Assembly: GCA_021845835.1 (NCBI GenBank)
Contig: JAJZVE010000417.1
Coordinates: 1 to 5,016 of the forward strand
DNA from: Pseudomonadota bacterium
GTDB taxonomy: Bacteria; Pseudomonadota; Alphaproteobacteria; Acetobacterales; Acetobacteraceae
DNA length: 5,016 nt
Reading direction: 5' to 3'
In this document: piece by piece, positions 1 through 5,016 of the stretch
Layout of the letters: every line of letters starts with the position of its first letter
Position numbering within the stretch: the first letter of the stretch is position 1
Position numbers and translations under genes: made by a program
The notes under the pieces: generated by a model
What the model was told of the DNA's origin: nothing
Seen by the model: the letters and a program-made list of their open reading frames with translations, nothing else
Database searches by the model: none

Positions 1-1050
1 CCGATCTACGCGGAACTGATCGAGCGCCGCCGCGTACACGCGCGCCAGATAGACGTCCTCGGTGACTTTCAGGGCGTTGTCCACCTTCTCGGTCAGCTCC
101 GTGACCTCCGCGACCAGGCCGGACAGCCGGCGGGCCAGGTCGGCGAAGCGGCGCGAGGCCAGCAGCCGCGCCGACCGCTGCGTGCTCTCGATGAGGTCGT
201 ACATGCGCGGCAGTTCGGCATCCAGCAGCGCGTCGTAGTAGCGCATCTCGACCAGCTGCGCGTTGGCCACCTCCAGCACGTCCGCCACGTCCGAATCCCG
301 GCGCGGCTCGTAGATGAAGGCGCGGTCCCAGGTCAGCACCACCAGATCGTCGGCGTAGTAGGAGAATCGCAGCCTGAGCACGTCCTGCCGCGCCGCCTCG
401 GAGAGGGCGCGGCGATCGCCGGAGAGCAGCGGCACCAGGTCGATACGGCGCTGCAGCGCCTCGGCCGTCAGCTCCTCGCCGAAGCTGTGGACGAGGGCGA
501 TGAGATAGTCCTCCTCGATCGTGGTGGCGGCGGGCCGCACCAGCGCGTCGGCGAAGATGCGGCGGATCTCGGCGAGCAGTCCGGCCCACGGCGCCGTATC
601 GGCGCCGCCGTCGCCGCCGCGCAGGCAGCGGTCCACCTGGTCGGTCAGCGCCACATAGGCGGACCACGGCAGATCGCTGGCCGGGACATGCAGGGCGAAG
701 GTGACCACGCCGAATTCATAGAGGCGCGCAACCACGTTGGCGGACAGCCTGGCCGTGCCGAGCTGCATCGCGACCGGGGCGAGCGCGAGCTCGACCGGCG
801 GCACGCCGAACGCAACCGCCTTCGCGGGCGCCGTGCTGAGGCGGGCGCGCGTGCTCCAGGCGCGGGACTGCCTCGCCCACAGCCTTTCCGCGGCCGGCAG
901 GTCGATCGCGTAGGCGATGTCGAACAGCCGATAGGCGACGATGCTGCCCGACGCGACGCGCAGCTCATCGACCGGCGACTCAGGCGGCGCGGCGGGGCGC
1001 GGAGCGGCTGGCGACGCCGGGTCGGCCGCCTGGCCAGGGACGGATCGCAT
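1..1050 (-). CDS. Conserved uncharacterised protein, N-terminal 350 residues (possibly RMD1/DUF155-like), cut by the window edge
   Basis: The minus-strand frame stays open from an ATG at 1050 to the left edge, giving 350 codons without a stop, so the C-terminus is missing. The start is well placed: GGAGG lies six bases upstream (1061-1057 on the minus strand). Residues 5-27 are a Pro/Ala-rich, probably disordered tail. The rest is a mixed soluble-looking domain: YRLFDIAYAIDL at 40-51, YEFGVVTFAL at 111-120, YYADDLVVLTWDRAFIYE at 231-248, then VANAQLVEMRYYDALLD at 261-277. A helical, charged stretch follows at about 285-348, including AEVTELTEKVDNALKV (314-329) and a YLARVY motif (334-339), which could form a coiled coil. 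No signal peptide or membrane helix is visible in this part. The pattern recalls bacterial proteins distantly like the RMD1/DUF155 family, in which membrane helices often follow near the C-terminus; that would lie outside the window. The family call is tentative, while the coding call is strong. It is transcribed away from the SulP gene, so it is not part of that operon. Confidence 0.88.
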   Translation of the reverse strand, partial: MRSVPGQAADPASPAAPRPAAPPESPVDELRVASGSIVAYRLFDIAYAIDLPAAERLWARQSRAWSTRARLSTAPAKAVAFGVPPVELALAPVAMQLGTARLSANVVARLYEFGVVTFALHVPASDLPWSAYVALTDQVDRCLRGGDGGADTAPWAGLLAEIRRIFADALVRPAATTIEEDYLIALVHSFGEELTAEALQRRIDLVPLLSGDRRALSEAARQDVLRLRFSYYADDLVVLTWDRAFIYEPRRDSDVADVLEVANAQLVEMRYYDALLDAELPRMYDLIESTQRSARLLASRRFADLARRLSGLVAEVTELTEKVDNALKVTEDVYLARVYAAALDQFRVDR

Positions 1051-1113
1051 CGACGGCCTCCGCCGCGTACTATGGCGTGTGCGCCCGGCGGCGTCCAATC
1101 GCCGCGGCTGCGC

Positions 1114-1119
1114 TTGACA
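1114..1119 (+). promoter_or_regulatory. Candidate -35 box (TTGACA) upstream of the SulP operon
   Basis: TTGACA matches the sigma-70 type -35 consensus exactly and lies about 230 bp before the SulP start, on the correct strand. No convincing -10 box follows at normal spacing; the best windows around 1137-1143 are GC-rich. The call rests on one hexamer and is weak. Confidence 0.2.
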
Positions 1120-1170
1120 GCGGCGGCGAAGCCTGCGGCGATGCCGTTGCTCGGGCCGAAAGGGGGGACG

Positions 1171-1329
1171 ATGGCTGTGTTCGGCAGATCGCGGCGCGCC
1201 GGCCGCGTCGCGTGCGCGGTCGCGCTCGGCCGGTGCCTGCCCGGCGCGGCGGCGACGCCGGCCGGCAAGGCCGACCTCGCCGGCGTGAGGGGTCCCGATC
1301 CGTCCGCCGCCGCGGCAGGCGCCCGATAG
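1171..1329 (+). CDS. Possible small leader ORF, 52 residues, upstream of the SulP gene
   Basis: An ATG at 1171 follows a purine-rich AAAGGGGGGACG stretch that would serve as a ribosome binding site. The frame closes with TAG at 1327-1329, only 17 bases before the SulP ATG at 1347. The product would start MAVFGRSRRAGRVACAVALG, a basic N-terminus followed by a short, weakly hydrophobic stretch and then an Ala/Pro/Gly-rich tail, which loosely resembles a poor signal peptide. I recognise no family. The SulP start itself has no clear Shine-Dalgarno sequence, so translation of this ORF could feed ribosomes to it. Open frames of this size are common by chance in such GC-rich DNA, so the case rests mainly on the ribosome binding site and position. 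Confidence 0.27.
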   Translation: MAVFGRSRRAGRVACAVALGRCLPGAAATPAGKADLAGVRGPDPSAAAAGAR

Positions 1330-1346
1330 CGCCGCGCCGGCACGCC

Positions 1347-3047
1347 ATGAGCAGCGGCGCCCGCGATGTACGGCGGCTCTGGCGGGGATTATTGGCCTGG
1401 CCGCTGCACGACCTGCTTGCCGGCCTGCTGCTCGCCGCGACCGCGGTGCCGAGCCAACTGGCGACCGCGCGGCTCGCCGGCCTTGCGCCCGAATCCGGCC
1501 TGATCGCGTTCGTCGCCGCGTCGGTGGGCTTCGCCGTGTTCGGTGCCAGCCGCTATCTCGCGGCCGGCGCCGATTCGACGATCGCGCCGATCTTCGCCGG
1601 CAGCCTCGCCGCGCTGGCCGTCACCGGCTCGGCCGAATACGCGCATCTGGCCATGCTGCTGGCGCTGATGGTCGGGGCGATCCTGGTGGCCGCCGCGCTG
1701 CTGCATGCCGGCTGGATCGCCGATCTGCTGTCGATCCCGGCCACCACCGGCTTCCTCGCCGGGGTCGCCGTGCATATCGTGGTCGGCCAGTTGCCGACGC
1801 TGCTCGGCGTGCCGGAGGTGTCCGGCCCGGTGCTGCAGCGGCTGCCCGCGCTGCTGGCGGAGGCGTCCGCCGCCAACCCCAGTGCGCTCGCGATCGGCCT
1901 TGTTGCCATCGTGGCCACGCTGCTGACCGAGCGGCTGGCGCCGCACGTGCCGGGGGCGCTGCTGGCGATCCTGGCCGGCGCGGCGGCGGTGGCGGTGTTC
2001 CACCTGCAGGCGGCCGGGGTGGCGATGCTGGCCGGCCTGCCGTCGGGGCTGCCGCATCCCCGCCTGCCCGCGATCGGCGGCACGCACGACATCGTGCGGC
2101 TGGCGCCGCTCGCCGGCATCATCGCGCTGGTCTGCATGATGCAGACCGCGACCGTGGTGCGCGCCTTCGCCGGCGAGGGCGAGGAACTGGCGCCGGTCAG
2201 CCCGAATTTCGCCGGCATCGGCGTCGGCTGCCTGCTGTCCGGGCTGTCCGGCGCATTCGCGGTCAACGCCAGCCCGTCGCTGACTTCGGCGATGGTGGAG
2301 GCGGGCGGGCGTTCGCAGCGCGCGCCGCTGATCGCGGCCGGCGGCGTCGCGCTGCTGCTGCTGTTCGGCGGCGCGCTGTTCGCGTGGGTGCCGCAGGCGG
2401 CGCTGGCCGGGGTGCTGATCGCGATCGCCATCCGCATCTTCCGGCTGCGCGAGATGCTGCGCATCCTGCGCTTCGGCGGGTCGGAAATCCTGATCGTGCT
2501 GGCCAGCGCCGCCCTGGTCATCGTGCTGCCGATCGAGACCGGCATGCTGGCCAGCATCGCGCTGTCGCTGCTGCAGAGCTTCTACGCCGTGGCGCGACCG
2601 CTGTGCGTGGAACTGGCGCGGGCGCCGGGCACCACGGTGTGGTGGCCGCCGATTCAGGACGAGGCCAGCGAGCACGAGCCGGGGGTGCTGGTGTTCGCGC
2701 CGGCCGCGCCGCTCAACTTCACCAACGCGGTCTTTGTCTGCCGCCGGCTGGCGGCGGCGGTGGCGGCGGCGCGGGATCCGGTGCGGCTGCTGGTCATCGA
2801 GGCCAGCGGCATCGTCAGCATCGACTACACCGGCGCACGCATCCTGCAGGAGACGATCGCGGAGCTGCGCGCGCGCGGGATCGCGGTGGCGCTGGCGCGC
2901 CTGTCGGCGGAGCGGGCGCAGCGGCAGGCGGAACAGACCGGCCTGCTCGCCAGCGTCGGCGCGGCGCGCGTGTTCCGTTCCGTGGAGGACGCGGTGCGCG
3001 CGACGCGGCGCGGCAACGCCGCGATTGGCGCCGTCCGACCGGACTGA
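1347..3047 (+). CDS. SulP/SLC26-family anion transporter with C-terminal STAS domain
   Basis: A 566-residue inner-membrane protein of the SulP (SLC26) family, which moves anions such as sulfate, bicarbonate or dicarboxylates by proton or sodium symport or exchange; the substrate cannot be read from the sequence. The order of parts is typical. The first core helix region has VPSQLATARLAGLAPESGL at 34-52 where the family usually has a PQ-type motif. Next come FGASRYLAAGADSTIAPI (65-82), GLPSGLPHPRLP (230-241), and EGEELAPVSPNFAGIG (277-292) followed by NASPSLTSAMVEAGGRSQ (307-324). Hydrophobic helices continue to about 415. The STAS domain spans roughly 445-555, with SGIVSIDYTG at 487-496 matching the conserved loop (Asp493, Thr495, Gly496). 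Length is normal for bacterial members. The frame is open upstream to 1077, but that part is Arg-rich and unlike any SulP N-terminus, so the ATG at 1347 is preferred although it lacks a clear ribosome binding site. It lies 42 bp before the DUF1326 gene on the same strand, so co-transcription is likely. Compared with classic members, the usual PQ and SR-type residues are replaced, which may mean a different substrate. Confidence 0.93.
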   Translation: MSSGARDVRRLWRGLLAWPLHDLLAGLLLAATAVPSQLATARLAGLAPESGLIAFVAASVGFAVFGASRYLAAGADSTIAPIFAGSLAALAVTGSAEYAHLAMLLALMVGAILVAAALLHAGWIADLLSIPATTGFLAGVAVHIVVGQLPTLLGVPEVSGPVLQRLPALLAEASAANPSALAIGLVAIVATLLTERLAPHVPGALLAILAGAAAVAVFHLQAAGVAMLAGLPSGLPHPRLPAIGGTHDIVRLAPLAGIIALVCMMQTATVVRAFAGEGEELAPVSPNFAGIGVGCLLSGLSGAFAVNASPSLTSAMVEAGGRSQRAPLIAAGGVALLLLFGGALFAWVPQAALAGVLIAIAIRIFRLREMLRILRFGGSEILIVLASAALVIVLPIETGMLASIALSLLQSFYAVARPLCVELARAPGTTVWWPPIQDEASEHEPGVLVFAPAAPLNFTNAVFVCRRLAAAVAAARDPVRLLVIEASGIVSIDYTGARILQETIAELRARGIAVALARLSAERAQRQAEQTGLLASVGAARVFRSVEDAVRATRRGNAAIGAVRPD

Positions 3048-3089
3048 TAGCCTGGATCGGGAAACAACCAGCGGACGGGGATCGCCGGA

Positions 3090-3737
3090 ATGACAGCGGC
3101 GTGGAAACTGCGCGGCGAATACGCGGAAAGCTGCAGCTGCGACTATCTGTGTCCCTGCATCTACACGAACCCGCAGGGACCGGCCACCGGGGATCAATGC
3201 ACCGCCCTGATGGCGTACCGGATCGACGAAGGCCGCTACGGTGATATCGCGCTCGACGGGCTGGCGTTCGCGTTCGTGATCCGCTCCGGCAGGGTGATGG
3301 CCGACGGCAACTGGATCTTCGCCTGCGTCGTGGACGAGCGGGCGGATGCGCGCCAGCGCGAGGCGCTGGGCGCGATCGTCAGCGGCCGCGCGGGCGGCAC
3401 GCCTGCGGTGCTGCACGACAATCTGGTCGGCGACTTCCGCGGCATCCGGTTCGCGCCGATCGACTTCAGGATGGACGGGCTCAGCCGCTCGGTCGCGGTC
3501 GCCGACCTGATCGCCTTCGCCATCGCAGGCGTCGAGTCCAGGAGCGCCGCAGGCGAGCCGATCTGCATCGACAACACCTCGCACCCGGCGAACCGCCGGC
3601 TGGCGCTGGCGCGGGCGACAGCGGCGCACCTGCATGGCTTCGGGCTGGACCTGGACCTCGTCGGCAAGGGGAACAATGGCCATTTCGCGCCGTTCGCCTG
3701 GACCGCGCCGGAGCCGGCCGGCGCGACGCGGCGGTGA
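3090..3737 (+). CDS. DUF1326 domain protein (CxCxxxCPC motif)
   Basis: This 215-residue protein matches DUF1326 over its full length. The N-terminus has the family signature: W5, G9, Y11, then CSCDYLCPC with cysteines at 15, 17, 21 and 23, and a further Cys37 after a Pro/Gly-rich loop. Further family-like blocks are GRYGDIALDGLAF (48-60), GNWIFACVVDERAD (73-86) and the C-terminal NGHFAPFAW (196-204). Additional cysteines lie at 79 and 159. There is no signal peptide or membrane helix, so it is probably cytosolic. The biochemical function of the family is unknown; the clustered cysteines suggest metal binding or thiol/disulfide chemistry, which is inference. The ATG at 3090 places the signature at the expected distance from the start; a GGGG run at 3077-3080 is a weak ribosome binding site. 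The stop codon overlaps the next start (GTGA, 3734-3737), so it is probably translationally coupled to the DUF2182 gene, its frequent partner. SulP lies 42 bp upstream. Confidence 0.92.
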   Translation: MTAAWKLRGEYAESCSCDYLCPCIYTNPQGPATGDQCTALMAYRIDEGRYGDIALDGLAFAFVIRSGRVMADGNWIFACVVDERADARQREALGAIVSGRAGGTPAVLHDNLVGDFRGIRFAPIDFRMDGLSRSVAVADLIAFAIAGVESRSAAGEPICIDNTSHPANRRLALARATAAHLHGFGLDLDLVGKGNNGHFAPFAWTAPEPAGATRR

Positions 3738-4522
3738 CGGGCCAGCCGGACACCGCCGCGCCTTCGCCTGCGGACCTGCTGCGCGGGCGCGGCGCGGTGG
3801 TTGCGGCGCTGGCGGTGCTGACCGTCGCCGCGTGGCTCTATCTGCGCGTGCTGGCCGACCGCATGCCGGCGATGCCGGGCATGGACATGGCCGGCGCCGC
3901 ACGGCGCTGGACGGTCGCCGACGGCGCGCTGACGCTGCTGATGTGGGCGGTCATGATGGTGGGCATGATGCTGCCGAGCGCGACGCCGATGATCCTGACC
4001 TTCGCCACCGTCAACCGGCGCCGGCGCGCCCGCGGCGGCGCATTCGTGCCGACGGCGGTGTTCACGTCCGGCTATCTGGTCGTCTGGGGCGCGTTCTGCG
4101 TGGCGGCGACGGCGGCGCAAGGGGGCCTCGTCGCGGCGGCGCTGCTGGCGCCGATGCCGGCGGCGGCCAGCCCGCTGCTGGCCGGCCTGCTGTTCGTTGC
4201 CGCCGGCCTCTATCAATTGACGCCGCTCAAGCACGCCTGCCTCAGCCGCTGCCGCTCGCCGTTCGATTTCATTGTCAATCGTTGGCAAGACGGCACGGCC
4301 GGCGCGCTGCGCATGGGGATGGCGCACGGGCTGCACTGCCTGGGCTGCTGCTGGGCGCTGATGGCGCTGATGTTCGCCGTAGGCGTGATGAACCTGCTCT
4401 GGATGGCCGCGCTCGCCGCCGTCGTGTTCATCGAGAAGCTGTTTCCCGGAGGGCCCTGGATCGCCCGTGGCAGCGGCGTGCTGATGCTGGGATTCGGCGC
4501 CTATCTGCTGGCCGGCGCCTGA
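3734..4522 (+). CDS. DUF2182 predicted metal-binding integral membrane protein
   Basis: A 262-residue polytopic membrane protein matching DUF2182, annotated in the family as a predicted metal-binding integral membrane protein of unknown function. Helix 1 is about 21-41, followed by an extracytoplasmic-looking MPAMPGMDM segment (44-52). Next are WAVMMVGMMLPSATPMIL (71-88), a basic RRRRAR loop (95-100), a helix around 107-127, and a helix ending in GLYQLTPLKHACLSRCRSP (158-176). HGLHCLGCCW (198-207) leads into another helix (208-232), and a final helix spans about 246-262. The Met, His and Cys residues at these helix ends (M47, M50, M52, H167, C169, C173, H198, H201, C202, C205, C206) are plausible ligands; copper would fit the Met-rich segment but is not shown. 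The GTG start overlaps the DUF1326 stop by 4 bp with no ribosome binding site of its own, so expression probably depends on translational coupling. Length and motif order are normal for the family. Two hairpins follow its stop. Confidence 0.92.
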   Translation: MTGQPDTAAPSPADLLRGRGAVVAALAVLTVAAWLYLRVLADRMPAMPGMDMAGAARRWTVADGALTLLMWAVMMVGMMLPSATPMILTFATVNRRRRARGGAFVPTAVFTSGYLVVWGAFCVAATAAQGGLVAAALLAPMPAAASPLLAGLLFVAAGLYQLTPLKHACLSRCRSPFDFIVNRWQDGTAGALRMGMAHGLHCLGCCWALMALMFAVGVMNLLWMAALAAVVFIEKLFPGGPWIARGSGVLMLGFGAYLLAGA

Positions 4523-4538
4523 CCGGTCCCGCTCGCCG

Positions 4539-4578
4539 GGCCGCCTTGCGGCCTCTGCAGCACGCCAGGCCGTGCTTT
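4539..4578 (+). terminator. Two tandem hairpins after the DUF2182 gene, possible terminator
   Basis: Seventeen bases after the DUF2182 stop there is a perfect 6-bp stem, GGCCGC-CTT-GCGGCC (4539-4553). A second 6-bp stem follows, AGCACG (4559-4564) and CGTGCT (4571-4576) with a 6-base loop, running into only three T residues (4576-4578). The position fits the end of the SulP-DUF1326-DUF2182 unit. The T-tract is too short for a confident intrinsic terminator, so these may instead be a 3'-end stabilising structure or a weak or Rho-assisted stop. Confidence 0.4.
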
Positions 4579-4779
4579 GAAACGCCATCCATCATTGTCG
4601 CATCTTCCCGGGCTGATGCCGCAAGGCAGCCGGAAGAACGGCGTCGATGCGCGCGGCAAGCGGAACGCGGCGAGAAAGGGACGCGCGCGGTTTCTCTCCA
4701 TCTTGCATAGGGTTTCATGATGCCGGATGATGCCGGCGAAGGGCAGCGCGGCTGCCGGGGCACGGGCGGGGGATCGGCG
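4579..4779. other. Non-coding gap before the thiamine-diphosphate enzyme gene
   Basis: No convincing gene lies here; open frames on both strands are basic, low-complexity shadows. The stretch is less GC-biased than its neighbours around 4577-4620 and 4690-4720, as expected for a promoter region. A TTGAAA at 4577-4582 followed after 18 bases by CATCTT (4601-4606) is a weak promoter candidate for the rightward gene, but it overlaps the second hairpin. A short tandem repeat at 4718-4737 is listed separately. Confidence 0.4.
4718..4737 (+). repeat. 10-bp tandem direct repeat, two copies
   Basis: TGATGCCGGA is followed at once by TGATGCCGGC, identical at nine of ten positions. A partial third copy, TGATGCCG, sits at 4614-4621 on the same strand. 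The spacing of one helical turn, just upstream of the preferred start of the next gene at 4780, could suit a regulator binding site; equally it could be chance or part of the N-terminal coding extension if translation starts at 4717. Confidence 0.4.
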
Positions 4780-5016
4780 ATGGCGCGGATGAAGGGCGGG
4801 GAGCTGATCGGCGAGTTCCTGCACCGTGAGGGAATCCGGCACGTGTTCGGGCTGTGCGGGCACGGCAATGTGGGCATGCTGGATGTGCTCTATGGCATGC
4901 GCGACCGCATCACCCTGGTCTCGCCGCGGCACGAGCAGACCGCCGGGCACATGGCCGACGCCTATTTCCGGGTGAAGCACCGGCCCGCCGCCACGCTGAC
5001 CTCCTGCGGCCCGGGC
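4780..5016 (+). CDS. Thiamine-diphosphate-dependent enzyme of the acetolactate-synthase type, N-terminal 79 residues, cut by the window edge
   Basis: The visible part is the start of a TPP-enzyme N-terminal (pyrimidine-binding) domain. GGELIGEFLHREGIRHVFGL (6-25) is the usual opening helix and first strand. GHGNVGMLDVLY (27-38) replaces the common G.PG.....L loop. RHEQTAGHMADAY (50-62) carries Glu52, the conserved glutamate that activates the cofactor, and LTSCGPG (73-79) is the usual following strand and turn. Enzymes of this fold decarboxylate 2-keto acids and ligate or release the resulting aldehyde; this may be an acetolactate synthase homologue or a specialised relative, and the missing two thirds of the protein would decide. 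The ATG at 4780 is preferred because a GGGGG run lies about seven bases upstream and the protein then starts where the family does. In-frame ATGs at 4717 and 4720 would add about 20 Gly-rich residues, and one at 4789 would remove three. The gap and hairpins before it argue for a separate transcription unit. Confidence 0.88.
   Translation, partial: MARMKGGELIGEFLHREGIRHVFGLCGHGNVGMLDVLYGMRDRITLVSPRHEQTAGHMADAYFRVKHRPAATLTSCGPG

Larger units (their letters stand above)
1051..1346. other. Divergent intergenic region between the minus-strand gene and the SulP gene
   Basis: This 296-bp gap must carry the promoters for both divergent genes. A perfect TTGACA box is at 1114-1119 on the plus strand, but the bases 16-19 nt downstream are GC-rich and do not give a recognisable -10 hexamer, so it is only a candidate. 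On the minus strand a weak CATAGT (1074-1069) lies just upstream of the GGAGG of the leftward gene; if used as a -10 box it would give a leader of only about a dozen bases. An 8-bp inverted repeat, ACGCCGGC (1255-1262) and GCCGGCGT (1279-1286), is separated by 16 bp; in DNA this GC-rich it may be chance. A possible small ORF (1171-1329) is listed separately. Confidence 0.5.

Noticed and set aside
487..1170. A plus-strand open frame antisense to the leftward gene
   Set aside because: Its product is Arg/Gly/Ala-rich without motifs, and the minus strand has a well-formed protein with a good ribosome binding site. Only its last 52 codons (1171-1329) were kept as a weak candidate.
1077..1346. A 90-codon N-terminal extension of the SulP protein from an ATG at 1077
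   Set aside because: The extra residues are Arg-rich and unlike SulP N-termini, and the ATG at 1347 gives a normal-length protein. The extension also covers the likely promoter region.
2750..2775. A run of GGCGGCGGC-like triplets within the SulP gene, resembling a repeat
   Set aside because: It encodes the Ala-rich helix LAAAVAAA of the STAS domain and is explained by codon bias.
1389..3902. An 837-codon open frame on the minus strand across the SulP and DUF1326 genes
   Set aside because: Its translation is an Arg/Gln/Ala/Gly/His-rich low-complexity string with no domain. It is the antisense shadow of real genes in very GC-rich DNA.
3236..4588. A 450-codon open frame on the minus strand across DUF1326 and DUF2182
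   Set aside because: It has the same Arg/Gln/His-rich shadow composition, while the plus strand holds two recognised families over the same bases.
4501..4980. Minus-strand open frames at the right end (4428-4877 and 4501-4980)
   Set aside because: They are antisense to the start of the TPP enzyme and to the non-coding gap, with no recognisable motif or ribosome binding site.

Overview
The window is very GC-rich DNA, with GC/GCC/CTG/GCG-type codons throughout and G or C at nearly every third codon position. It looks like a bacterial chromosome, most likely a high-GC proteobacterium; an alphaproteobacterium such as a member of the Acetobacteraceae is my guess from codon style and gene content, not something the sequence proves. 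I see no rRNA, tRNA, CRISPR array, transposase or insertion-sequence end.

Layout. Positions 1-1050 (minus strand) hold the first 350 codons of an uncharacterised protein that runs off the left edge. A 296-bp divergent gap (1051-1346) follows; it has an isolated TTGACA box and a possible 52-codon leader ORF. On the plus strand come three tightly packed genes: a SulP/SLC26-type anion transporter with a C-terminal STAS domain (1347-3047), a DUF1326 cysteine-motif protein (3090-3737), and a DUF2182 membrane protein (3734-4522). The last two overlap by 4 bp (GTGA). Two small hairpins after 4522 probably end this unit. After a non-coding gap with a short tandem repeat, the N-terminal 79 codons of a thiamine-diphosphate enzyme of the acetolactate-synthase type begin at 4780 and run off the right edge.

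How the genes may work together. The DUF1326/DUF2182 pair is the most notable part. One is a small, apparently cytosolic protein with a CxCxxxCPC motif. The other is a polytopic membrane protein rich in Met, Cys and His at helix ends. Both are known only as domains of unknown function, and DUF2182 is described as a predicted metal-binding membrane protein. The overlap implies they are made together, and a joint role in metal or thiol chemistry at the membrane is a reasonable inference. The 42-bp gap suggests the SulP gene is co-transcribed with them, but whether it works with them is unknown. The flanking genes look unrelated to the trio.
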